From the NCBI GenBank assembly GCA_023409675.1, contig JAEYRC010000333.1, positions 1 through 16,492 of the forward strand: 16,492 bases of DNA, written 5' to 3'. Of this stretch, positions 1 to 7,026 are shown piece after piece. Under the pieces are notes generated by a model. It saw only the letters and a program-made list of their open reading frames with translations. It was not told the DNA's origin and searched no databases. How positions within the stretch are numbered: the stretch's first letter is position 1; each line of letters starts with the position of its first letter. The position numbers and the translations under genes are program-made. Source of the DNA: Bacteroidota bacterium. Its GTDB lineage: Bacteria > Bacteroidota > Bacteroidia > Chitinophagales > Chitinophagaceae.

Positions 1-552
1 GGCTTGGATACCGTATTGGTCACGGTGCTCGATGAAGTAAGGGCATTCGCGGGAAGAGATACGGCGGTGGTCATGAATCAACCCTTGCAATTGCAGGCCT
101 CCGGCGGGATTCGTTATTCGTGGAGCCCACCGGTAAACCTTTCCGATCCGACTGTTGCCAATCCGCTGGTTGTCTTTCGGGAGTTATCTCCGGATATGCG
201 TTACCGTTTGATCGCGGAGAATGAGGTGGGCTGCAGCGATACGGCATTTATCAACATCAGGGTATTTAATGCGGAGCCTTCAGTATTTGTTCCCAACGCG
301 TTTACCCCTAACCAGGATGGCATAAATGATGAACTGAAATTTGTCGCCGCGGGGGTAAAGCAGATTGACGGTTTCCGGGTGTATAATCGCTGGGGACACC
401 TGGTGTATGATAATAATTCAGAAGGTCGCGGTTGGGACGGTTCGGTAAATGGACGTCCTCAAAGCGGCGGCACCTATGTTTGGGTATTAAAAGCGATTGA
501 TTTTACCGGTAAACCGATTTTGAAAAAAGGAACGGTGACCCTTATCCGCTAA
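1..552 (+). CDS. T9SS type B sorting domain (gliding motility-associated C-terminal domain) protein, 3' end
   Basis: This is the C-terminal 183 residues of a larger protein; the frame is open at the left edge, so the true start is outside the window. The first ~90 visible residues look like an Ig-like/PKD-type beta module (short YSWSPP and VGCSDTAF stretches, typical of repeats in secreted Bacteroidota proteins). The last ~88 residues are the CHU_C family domain: FVPNAFTPNQDGIND, then YNRWGHLVYD, WDGSVNGRPQSGGTYVW and a C-terminal KKGTVTLIR. In known members this domain directs export by the type IX secretion system, with release or attachment at the cell surface. The protein is therefore probably an extracellular or surface adhesin-like product, but the function of its main part cannot be told from what is visible. 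The gene is convergent with the methyltransferase that ends at 599. Confidence 0.93.
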   Translation, partial: GLDTVLVTVLDEVRAFAGRDTAVVMNQPLQLQASGGIRYSWSPPVNLSDPTVANPLVVFRELSPDMRYRLIAENEVGCSDTAFINIRVFNAEPSVFVPNAFTPNQDGINDELKFVAAGVKQIDGFRVYNRWGHLVYDNNSEGRGWDGSVNGRPQSGGTYVWVLKAIDFTGKPILKKGTVTLIR

Positions 553-565
553 ACCTTTCCATACT

Positions 566-586
566 TATATACTTCATAAGTATATA
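566..586. terminator. Possible bidirectional terminator stem between convergent genes
   Basis: A perfect 9-bp inverted repeat (TATATACTT / AAGTATATA) with a 3-nt CAT loop lies in the 46-bp gap between the convergent T9SS cargo gene and the methyltransferase. The stem is AT-rich and has no clear T-run on either side, so it is weak as an intrinsic terminator. Its position between two gene ends is the main support. Confidence 0.35.
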
Positions 587-598
587 GCGCAGAATAAG

Positions 599-1267
599 TC
601 AGGTAGTTTGTTTGCGTGCTTCGAGGAATTCAGCGAATCCCAGGACATCCCAGAAAATATTACCGGTTACTGAGCGGCCCAGCATCCAGCGGCGTAAGAT
701 GCGTAGCGGCATGACCATTATATAGAACCATGATCTTCGGAGCCCCGACCGGAGCACCGTACAGCCATTTCTGTCAAAAACCTTTTTCAGCTCTTCCACA
801 CTGTACACCCGAACATGCGAACTGTCGTCATAATAATTCAGGGTTCCCTTCATGGAAGGAAGGGTAAGACTCTTTTTTCCCGGGTATTCGACATAGATGA
901 CACCCCCTGCTTTTAATTTAGGGATCAGTCCTGCAATGACCGCGTCGCCATTATGCAGGTGTTCGATAACATGCACTATAAGAATGGCATCAAAATAATC
1001 ATCCGGGATTGACGAAAATTCTAATTTCGTCAGGTCCATTTCATAGAAAGCCTCCATGCGCTCAAAATCCTCGGCATTGTTCGCATAATCACGGTTCAGG
1101 TCGAGCCCGTAGTAGGCACATTGCGGAAAGGCAGAGCGGGTTTTAGTACAGGATGAATTGCCCGCGCCGATATCCAGGAGGCGGAAAGGCGTATTGGAAA
1201 AGTGTTTTTCCAGAAATCTGAATTTCGGATTCTGTATGCGTACCCAGCGTTTGAGTCCTTTTATCAT
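599..1267 (-). CDS. Class I SAM-dependent methyltransferase, substrate unknown
   Basis: 222 aa with the Rossmann-type methyltransferase fold. Motif I is LLDIGAGNSS at residues 30-39; the acidic residue ending strand 2 is D56 (YYGLDLN); the strand 4 region at ~92-107 reads FDAILIVHVIEHLHNG, close to the Methyltransf_11/23 pattern; LKAGGVIYVEYPG follows. The C-terminal ~70 residues are rich in Arg and aromatic residues (WFYIMVMPLRILRRWML) and could be a membrane-proximal or substrate-specific extension. The ATG at 1265-1267 lies only 4 bp after the citrate synthase stop, so the two genes are almost certainly co-transcribed. The substrate cannot be read from the sequence. Similar proteins are often annotated as small-molecule or surface-polysaccharide methyltransferases, but that is only a possibility here. 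Confidence 0.88.
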   Translation of the reverse strand: MIKGLKRWVRIQNPKFRFLEKHFSNTPFRLLDIGAGNSSCTKTRSAFPQCAYYGLDLNRDYANNAEDFERMEAFYEMDLTKLEFSSIPDDYFDAILIVHVIEHLHNGDAVIAGLIPKLKAGGVIYVEYPGKKSLTLPSMKGTLNYYDDSSHVRVYSVEELKKVFDRNGCTVLRSGLRRSWFYIMVMPLRILRRWMLGRSVTGNIFWDVLGFAEFLEARKQTT

Positions 1268-1271
1268 AGGA

Positions 1272-2597
1272 TTAATCGCCCCAGATTTCGCCTTCTCCTT
1301 TCACCCACATTTTCACCAGTTCAGTGGTGATGGATTTAGGACGCTCCAGCGGGAAGCCCAGCGCTCTGGCCCAGATAAGGTTGGCCAATACGCCGAGCGA
1401 GCGGCTAACGCCGAACAATACGGTATAGAATTCATATTCTTTCAGGCCATAGTGCAGCAGCAGTGCACCGCTATGAGCATCTACATTCGGCCAGGGATTC
1501 TTAACCTTCCCCAGCGATTCAAGAATTGGGGGAACTACTTGATAAATATTCAATACAGCCTGAACCAGGGGGTCTTCCGGCATATGCTTTTTACCGAAAG
1601 CGACCTGTGCGGTAAACCGCGGATCGGTTTTACGCAGTACGGCATGACCATATCCGGGAACGACTTTCCCTTCACTGAGGGTTTTCCGTACATAATCACC
1701 GATCTGTTCTTTGGTTGGCGATGTGGTGCTGAGGTCTTCCTGCATCTCGAAGATCCATTTCACCACTTCCTGGTTGGCCAGGCCGTGCAGGGGACCTGCC
1801 AGGCCGTTCATACCGGCGGCGAGGCTCAGGTAGGGATCGCTGAGTGCGGATCCGACAAGATGTGTGGTATGCGCTGAAACATTTCCTCCTTCATGATCGG
1901 CATGAATGGTCATGTACAGCCGCATCAATTCTTTAAAACTTTCGTTGTTGTATCCAAGCATATGCGCCAGGTTGCCGGCCCAGTCGAGCAGGCCATTCGG
2001 TTGTATATGATGGTTATTTTTATATTTACGGCGATAGATATAGGCCGCTACGCGGGGCAGCCTTGCGATAAGATCCATGGTATCATCAAATACCGGCTCC
2101 CAGTAATCTTTCTTATTCATGCCCTCAGCATACATGCGCGCGAAATTACTTTCCGTTTGCAGGGCCATAATGGCTGATACAAACATGGTCATGGGATGCG
2201 CATCAACAGGAAGCGCGTCAATAGCGTCGAATACATGATTGGGAACATGAGAGCGACGTTGCCACAGCGATGTGATGAGGGCAGCATCTTCGTCGGTAGG
2301 CAATTCACCGATCAGCATCAAATAAAACAGACCTTCCGGAAGAGGTTCATTACCATTTTTAGCTTTCGGTAACTTTTCCTGTAATTCCGGAATGGAGTAG
2401 CCGCGGAAACGGATACCTTCCTGGGAATCGAGCAGCGATGTTTCAGATACCAGTCCGGTTATACCGCGCATACCCTGGTAAACCTGTGAAAGTGTTACTT
2501 CTCCTATGGGTTTAGAACCGTGCTCTTTAAGAATATCTTTTATCTCTGCACCGGCCTCATCTGCTTTCTGCTTAAACCTGTCTTTTATAATTCCCAT
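1272..2597 (-). CDS. gltA: Citrate synthase, mitochondrial/eukaryotic-type
   Basis: 441 aa. Condenses acetyl-CoA and oxaloacetate to citrate at the entry of the TCA cycle. The C-terminal half is strikingly like the mitochondrial enzyme as I remember it: ADHEGGNVSAHTTHLVGSAL, NGLAGPLHGLANQEV, VVPGYGHAVLRKTDPR, KNPWPNVDAHSG and VLFGVSRSLGVLA. The catalytic triad is intact: H271 (PLHG), H318 (GYGHA) and D373 (NVDAH), matching His274, His320 and Asp375 of the pig heart enzyme. This is the type I dimeric form, distinct from the NADH-regulated hexameric GltA of Proteobacteria. The length fits mature mitochondrial citrate synthase. A methyltransferase gene follows after 4 bp. A candidate promoter lies about 75-105 bp upstream. 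Confidence 0.97.
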   Translation of the reverse strand: MGIIKDRFKQKADEAGAEIKDILKEHGSKPIGEVTLSQVYQGMRGITGLVSETSLLDSQEGIRFRGYSIPELQEKLPKAKNGNEPLPEGLFYLMLIGELPTDEDAALITSLWQRRSHVPNHVFDAIDALPVDAHPMTMFVSAIMALQTESNFARMYAEGMNKKDYWEPVFDDTMDLIARLPRVAAYIYRRKYKNNHHIQPNGLLDWAGNLAHMLGYNNESFKELMRLYMTIHADHEGGNVSAHTTHLVGSALSDPYLSLAAGMNGLAGPLHGLANQEVVKWIFEMQEDLSTTSPTKEQIGDYVRKTLSEGKVVPGYGHAVLRKTDPRFTAQVAFGKKHMPEDPLVQAVLNIYQVVPPILESLGKVKNPWPNVDAHSGALLLHYGLKEYEFYTVLFGVSRSLGVLANLIWARALGFPLERPKSITTELVKMWVKGEGEIWGD

Positions 2598-2671
2598 GAA
2601 CGATTATTTTTTTAGTATAGGCTGAAATGTACAAAAATGAAGGCTTAAAGTTAAAACAATGCATTTACCTA

Positions 2672-2703
2672 CAAAATTAATATGCCTTTAATACATACGG
2701 AAA
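2672..2703 (-). promoter_or_regulatory. Candidate citrate synthase promoter
   Basis: On the minus strand, TAATTTTG (2679-2672) matches the Bacteroidota -7 consensus TAnnTTTG. Exactly 20 nt upstream is TTTC (2703-2700), one base off the -33 TTTG. The predicted start is near 2668, giving a leader of about 70 nt before the citrate synthase ATG at 2597. The rest of the 138-bp gap between the lptF/G-type gene and citrate synthase shows no other clear element. Confidence 0.42.
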
Positions 2704-2735
2704 CCGCTGTGGACCGGTGCTGTATACCGATAATT

Positions 2736-3839
2736 TTATTTCGGAGCCTTTCGGTAAAGAATGACAGTGACTACGGTGAAGATCATATTGGGCAGCCAGG
2801 CAGCAAGGAAAGGCGACAGGTTTCCTTTGGTGGAAAATGTAAGGGAAAATTTGTCCATCACCACAAATACCGCGGCGAATATAAACCCCATGGCAATATG
2901 CAAACCGCTTCCACCGCGGGTTTTGCGGGAAGCTATAACAGCGCCCATGATCGTGAGCAGGATCACCGATACGGGGGTGGCGTCGCGGCGATAGCGTTCT
3001 ACCTTGTAATCATTCAGCCCTTCTGTACCCCGTAGTTCTTCTTTTTGAATGAACGCCTTCAGTTCGGGGGTAGTCATCTTATCTTTCAGGTATTTATCGG
3101 GCCTGATCTGGTTGGGCTTTACATCGAGATCAATATCCATCTCCTTTCTTATGGTGATGTCTTCTTTAAGGCCGTTAACCGTGCGCTCTACCGCGTTTTC
3201 CAGCTTCCAGCCATTTGTGGCCGTGTCCCATTTCAGGTTATCGGCCCGCAGATTATACACCACCTGGGTACCATTGAGCTTTTCCAGGAAAAAGCCTCCA
3301 TAGGCGATTTTAGCCGAAGTATCATAATTCCGTAAACCCGCGAAGGTGTTGGTATCGATGCGGATGTAAAAGTTGCTGCCCCGGCTGAGGTACTGACCGA
3401 TTTCATAGGAACTTTTACTATCAATATACGTTGCCTGAAAATCACCCCGCAGCACATTCGCTTTAGGGATCAGGTATTGGTTGGCATACCAGAATACAGA
3501 TCCCAAAATAATGGCGCCGATAAAATACGGACGGAGAAACCGGTTGAACTTCACCCCACCGGCCAGTATCGCGACTATTTCTGTTCTGCCCGCCATTTTT
3601 GAGGTAAACAGAATTACCGCAATAAATACCATGAGCGGAAAGATCATGGAAATAATGAAAGGAATGAACCCGGCAAAATAATGGGTGAGGATATAATAAG
3701 ACGATTGGCCGGATTTTACAAAATCATCCGCCTTTTCACTGGTATCGATAACGCCCGCAATAACAGAGAATATCACCACTATAAACACCGTGGTGGATAG
3801 AAATTTGGAAATGATATAGCGGTCGAGAATTTTCAGCAT
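2736..3839 (-). CDS. LptF/LptG (YjgP/YjgQ) family permease of the LPS export ABC transporter
   Basis: 367 aa inner-membrane protein. The N-terminus has three membrane segments (about residues 12-31, 52-80 and 101-120). Between TM2 and TM3 lies the sequence RTEIVAILAGGVKFNRF, the conserved cytoplasmic coupling region that contacts the LptB ATPase in this family. Residues ~125-280 form a periplasmic region consistent with the jellyroll domain that passes LPS towards LptC/LptA, and three more membrane segments follow (about 287-303, 312-332 and 343-361). The length matches LptF/LptG (about 350-370 aa). LptF and LptG cannot be told apart safely from sequence alone, so no symbol is given. It starts 34 bp after the tgt stop on the same strand, so the two are probably co-transcribed. 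Confidence 0.92.
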   Translation of the reverse strand: MLKILDRYIISKFLSTTVFIVVIFSVIAGVIDTSEKADDFVKSGQSSYYILTHYFAGFIPFIISMIFPLMVFIAVILFTSKMAGRTEIVAILAGGVKFNRFLRPYFIGAIILGSVFWYANQYLIPKANVLRGDFQATYIDSKSSYEIGQYLSRGSNFYIRIDTNTFAGLRNYDTSAKIAYGGFFLEKLNGTQVVYNLRADNLKWDTATNGWKLENAVERTVNGLKEDITIRKEMDIDLDVKPNQIRPDKYLKDKMTTPELKAFIQKEELRGTEGLNDYKVERYRRDATPVSVILLTIMGAVIASRKTRGGSGLHIAMGFIFAAVFVVMDKFSLTFSTKGNLSPFLAAWLPNMIFTVVTVILYRKAPK

Positions 3840-3873
3840 TGTCTCTCAAAATTACTGTTTATCTGCTGCTCAC

Positions 3874-5013
3874 CTATAATCTTGTCTTTAACCGTTGAAC
3901 CTGCTCGTCTTTCCATATGCTGTAATCGCCGGCCAGAATATGTTTCCTGGCCTGCCGTACCAGGTCGAGGTAAAAGGCGAGGTTGTGAACGCTTGCAATG
4001 GTGAAGGCCAGCAGTTCCTTCGATTTGAATAGATGGCGCAGGTATGCTTTACTGTAATGATTACTGGTGTAGCAATCTATTCCCGAATCGATCGGAGAAT
4101 AATCATGCTCCCATTTCTTATTATGGATATTGATAACGCCGGCAGAGGTGAACAACATGGCATTGCGTCCGTTTCGGGTGGGCATCACACAATCGAACAT
4201 ATCAATCCCCATCCCAATGCATTCCAAAATATTCCAGGGGGTGCCTACCCCCATCAGGTAGCGGGGCTTATGATCCGGAAGATTTTCACAGCAGAGCTGA
4301 CAGAGATCATACATCATTTGTTCGGGCTCGCCCACGCTGAGTCCACCGATGGCATTTCCTGCCGCATCTGTCCCATGAATATAATCGCAGGATTGCTTTC
4401 TCAGGTCTTCATAGGTTCCACCCTGTACTATCGGAAAAAGATTCTGCGTATAGCCATAAGCGTTATCATGCTCCGCGAAACGCTTTCGGCACCGGTCGAG
4501 CCATCGGTGGGTGAGGTGCATTGATTTTTCGGCATAGGCATATTCCGAAGGGTATGGCGGACATTCATCAAAGGCCATAATAATATCCGCGCCAATGGCA
4601 CGCTGGATATCCATTACATTTTCAGGCGTGAATAAATGTTTTGATCCATCGATATGCGACTGAAACATCACTCCTTCCTCATTAATGCGCCGGGTGCCCG
4701 ATAAGGAGAACACCTGGTAGCCGCCACTATCGGTAAGGATCGGTCGCTGCCAGCCGGTGAACTGGTGCAGTCCGCCTGCTTTTTGAAGGGTTTCAATTCC
4801 GGGACGCAGAAAAAGGTGATAGGTATTGCCGAGTATAATGCGGGCGTTTATTTCCTGTTCGAGCTGAAGATTGGTTACGCCTTTTACTGAACCTGCTGTA
4901 CCCACCGGCATGAAGATCGGCGTTTCAATTTGTCCGTGATCGGTCGTGATCGTTCCCGCCCTTGCTTTACCCCGGCTATCCAGCCCATTGATCTCAAAAG
5001 TTAATGCTGCCAT
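3874..5013 (-). CDS. tgt: Queuine/preQ1 tRNA-guanine transglycosylase
   Basis: 379 aa from the ATG at 5013; an in-frame ATG 12 codons upstream is less likely because family members begin close to the MAALTFEI segment. Swaps guanine-34 for preQ1 in GUN-anticodon tRNAs. The TIM-barrel motifs are present: ILTDSGGYQVFS (D95), PIVQGGTYEDLR, GGLSVGE, GVGTPWNILE, and GIDMFDCVMPTR (D271/D274), which holds the nucleophilic Asp. The C-terminal zinc site is degenerate: where canonical enzymes have CxCxxC plus a His, this protein has I312, C314, S317 and H343, so two of three cysteines are missing while the surrounding YSKAYLRHLF is kept. I believe this is common in Bacteroidota Tgt, but that is from memory. 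It is followed by the LptF/G permease gene. Confidence 0.96.
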   Translation of the reverse strand: MAALTFEINGLDSRGKARAGTITTDHGQIETPIFMPVGTAGSVKGVTNLQLEQEINARIILGNTYHLFLRPGIETLQKAGGLHQFTGWQRPILTDSGGYQVFSLSGTRRINEEGVMFQSHIDGSKHLFTPENVMDIQRAIGADIIMAFDECPPYPSEYAYAEKSMHLTHRWLDRCRKRFAEHDNAYGYTQNLFPIVQGGTYEDLRKQSCDYIHGTDAAGNAIGGLSVGEPEQMMYDLCQLCCENLPDHKPRYLMGVGTPWNILECIGMGIDMFDCVMPTRNGRNAMLFTSAGVINIHNKKWEHDYSPIDSGIDCYTSNHYSKAYLRHLFKSKELLAFTIASVHNLAFYLDLVRQARKHILAGDYSIWKDEQVQRLKTRL

Positions 5014-5110
5014 ATGATAAGGGCGCAAGATACAACCATCCGCTGTCAAACCACCGGCAGACTGGTTCCTGAATGCCTTTTAACCAATTATTCTGAACGT
5101 TAAAATTTCC

Positions 5111-5141
5111 GGTAGAATACGTATTTTCTACCTTAATTTCG
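5111..5141 (+). promoter_or_regulatory. Inverted repeat (7-8-7) next to a candidate -7 box upstream of the glycosyltransferase gene
   Basis: In the ~185-bp divergent gap between tgt and the glycosyltransferase gene there is a perfect 7-bp inverted repeat, GGTAGAA (5111-5117) and TTCTACC (5126-5132), around an 8-bp centre. TAATTTCG at 5134-5141 starts one base later and is one base off the -7 consensus TAnnTTTG. A repressor bound to the repeat would cover the -33 to -7 spacer. The -33 element itself is unclear. The remainder of the gap (5014-5110) holds no convincing promoter for tgt. Confidence 0.35.
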
Positions 5142-5199
5142 CCGCCTGCCGGGAGATGTTTTACCATTCCATCCCCTGATGCGCTAAACTGTGGCTACT

Positions 5200-6324
5200 A
5201 TGGATGTTCTGATGCTGATTCTGCAGGGATTGTTTTATCTCTTCTGCCTGGTTACCCTCATTCAGCTCATTTATGCGATCCTGTTGTATATGCGTCCGGG
5301 TAGTTATAAAGTTTCTGAAAAACAACAATCACAACAACATCCCGTTAGCCTGATCATTTGTGCCCGTGATGCATCTGATCACCTGGTACGCAATCTTCCC
5401 GGTGTTCTGGTGCAGCAATACCCATCCACACATGAAGTTATTGTGGTCAACCACAACAGCCAGGATGAAACGCGCTACCTGCTGGAAGAATTTAAAAAAA
5501 CCTTCAAAGGTCTTCATATTGTCAACCTCGAACAGGAAGCGAAGGGCATTCCCGGAAAAAAATATCCCTTGTCGATCGGTATCAAAGAAGCCCGCCATGA
5601 AATTCTGCTGCTGACCGATGCCGACTGTGTGCCCGCATCCGAGCACTGGCTTCAGAAAATGCAGGATGGTTACCGCGAAGGAATAGAAATTGTGCTGGGT
5701 TATGGCGCTTATACGAGGCATCCGGGCCTTCTCAACAAGCTGATCCGCTTTGAAACGCTGCATACCGCCATGCAGTATTTTTCTTTTGCGCTGGCAGGCC
5801 TTCCCTATATGGGTGTTGGCCGGAATCTTTCCTATAAGAAAAACCTTTTTCTGAAAAATAAAGGCTTTTCTTCCTTAAACCACGTGGCCGGCGGTGATGA
5901 TGATCTGTTCATCAATAAAGTTGCTAATAAACACAATACCGCGGTAGTAATCGACCCGGAAGCGTTTACCTATTCTGAACCAAAGAAAACGTTTGGCGAC
6001 TGGCACCGGCAGAAACTGCGGCATTTTTCGACCTCAAAATATTACAAAGGGAAGCATAAGTTTTTACTGGGACTGTATTCTCTCTCCCATTTTCTTTTTT
6101 ATCCCCTGCTGGCAGCCAGTTTCTTTTATATGAACTGGATGATCGTTACCGGAATTTTCCTGCTGCGTTTCATCGTATTTTCAATTGTGTATTACCGGAC
6201 CACGCGTAAACTGCAGGAAAACGATCTTTTCGCCTGGTGGTGGCTTTTTGATCTGTGGATGTTCATTTATTATTGCATTTTTGCACCGGCATTATGGAAG
6301 AAACCCAAAAAAACCTGGAACTGA
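5200..6324 (+). CDS. Membrane-bound glycosyltransferase family 2
   Basis: 374 aa from the ATG at 5200; an in-frame GTG at 5191 would add three residues. Layout: an N-terminal membrane segment (~residues 5-30), a GT-A catalytic domain (~47-275) and two or three C-terminal membrane segments (~288-365, ending FIYYCIFAPALWKK). The catalytic domain starts PVSLIICARDASDHL. The metal/nucleotide-sugar DxD is TDADC (D140, D142), an acceptor-side acidic cluster is GGDDD (231-235), and QKLRHF (271-276) resembles the Q/RxxRW motif of processive GT2 enzymes. The active site would face the cytoplasm, with transfer of a sugar to a lipid or polymer acceptor; donor and acceptor are unknown. The 3' end overlaps rsmG by 31 bp. 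Confidence 0.9.
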   Translation: MDVLMLILQGLFYLFCLVTLIQLIYAILLYMRPGSYKVSEKQQSQQHPVSLIICARDASDHLVRNLPGVLVQQYPSTHEVIVVNHNSQDETRYLLEEFKKTFKGLHIVNLEQEAKGIPGKKYPLSIGIKEARHEILLLTDADCVPASEHWLQKMQDGYREGIEIVLGYGAYTRHPGLLNKLIRFETLHTAMQYFSFALAGLPYMGVGRNLSYKKNLFLKNKGFSSLNHVAGGDDDLFINKVANKHNTAVVIDPEAFTYSEPKKTFGDWHRQKLRHFSTSKYYKGKHKFLLGLYSLSHFLFYPLLAASFFYMNWMIVTGIFLLRFIVFSIVYYRTTRKLQENDLFAWWWLFDLWMFIYYCIFAPALWKKPKKTWN

Positions 6325-6971
6325 TCCGGTCGTATTTCACCGGACTAAGCGATCTGCAGCTACAGCAATTCAGTTTGCTGCAGGAGGTGTATAGCGAATG
6401 GAACCAGGTGATCAATGTATTATCACGGAAAGATATCGACAGCTTATACGAAAAGCATGTACTGCATTCGCTGAGCATTGCCGCGGTATTTGACCTGTCG
6501 GGCAAAAAAGTGCTGGATCTTGGCACAGGCGGAGGTTTTCCCGGCATTCCCCTCGCGATCTTTTTTCCGGATGCGCAATTTCACCTGGTTGACAGTATCG
6601 GCAAAAAAATTACCGTGGTGAATGCGGTGGTGGAAAAGCTCAGGCTGAAAAATGTAACGACTGCTCATCAGCGTGCCGAGCAGATTACCGATCGAAAGTT
6701 TGATACAGTGGTTTCCCGGGCGGTTGCACCCTTAAAACAACTCTGGACCTGGTCGAAACCACTGATTCAGCGCCAGGCTGACCGAAAACTGGAGGCACAG
6801 CATTCCAATGGACTGATTTGCCTGAAAGGCGGGGATCTGGCCCAGGAGATCGCCGAGAGCGGTTGCCGGCCTTTCGCGGTAGAAATCAGTACAATCTTCA
6901 AAGAACCGCATTTTCAGGAAAAATTCATCCTTCGTACCCCGCTGATTAATGGTTTACCTGTAAAGCGGTGA
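6294..6971 (+). CDS. rsmG: 16S rRNA (guanine-527-N7)-methyltransferase RsmG (GidB)
   Basis: 225 aa from the ATG at 6294. An upstream in-frame ATG at 6255 would add 13 residues (MDVHLLLHFCTGI) that do not fit the family, whose members start just before a helix like MEETQKNLELIRSYF. The enzyme uses SAM to methylate N7 of G527 in the 530 loop of 16S rRNA. The SAM-binding motif is VLDLGTGGGFPGIPLA (73-88); the acidic HLVDS follows strand 2, then K104/K105 (IGKKITVV), and FDTVVSRAVAPL is the strand 4 region with the conserved SRA. Length is normal. Its start lies inside the end of the glycosyltransferase gene in another frame, so translational coupling is likely. Confidence 0.95.
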   Translation: MEETQKNLELIRSYFTGLSDLQLQQFSLLQEVYSEWNQVINVLSRKDIDSLYEKHVLHSLSIAAVFDLSGKKVLDLGTGGGFPGIPLAIFFPDAQFHLVDSIGKKITVVNAVVEKLRLKNVTTAHQRAEQITDRKFDTVVSRAVAPLKQLWTWSKPLIQRQADRKLEAQHSNGLICLKGGDLAQEIAESGCRPFAVEISTIFKEPHFQEKFILRTPLINGLPVKR

Positions 6972-6973
6972 AA

Positions 6974-7021
6974 ACTACCACAAAGTAGTATTCTAAATAC
7001 AAGGATAAGATTCAATCTTTG
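6974..7021 (+). promoter_or_regulatory. Candidate operator plus promoter of the response regulator gene
   Basis: Between the rsmG stop and the response regulator start is an imperfect inverted repeat, ACTAC-CACAAA-GTAGT (6974-6989), running into ATTC. Exactly 20 nt later is AATCTTTG (7014-7021), one base off TAnnTTTG. The same arrangement (repeat, TATT, 20 nt, -7 box) occurs downstream of the gene at 7677-7725. The predicted start falls at or within one or two bases of the ATG at 7027, so the mRNA would be leaderless or nearly so. An autoregulatory site is the natural reading but is inference. Confidence 0.45.
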
Positions 7022-7026
7022 TTGTG

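Noticed and set aside
1158..1877. 239-codon open frame on the + strand opposite the methyltransferase and citrate synthase
   Set aside because: It overlaps strongly conserved coding sequence on the other strand and shows no family motif; a mirror of the real genes.
2701..2770. Possible terminator with CCGA...TCGG pairing after the LptF/G gene
   Set aside because: Only 4-5 bp pair, the loop is long and part of it lies inside the coding end; no T-run.
5014..5049. Upstream extension of Tgt by 12 residues (start at 5049)
   Set aside because: The extra residues (MTADGCILRPYH) have no counterpart in the family as I know it, and the ATG at 5013 fits the usual N-terminus.
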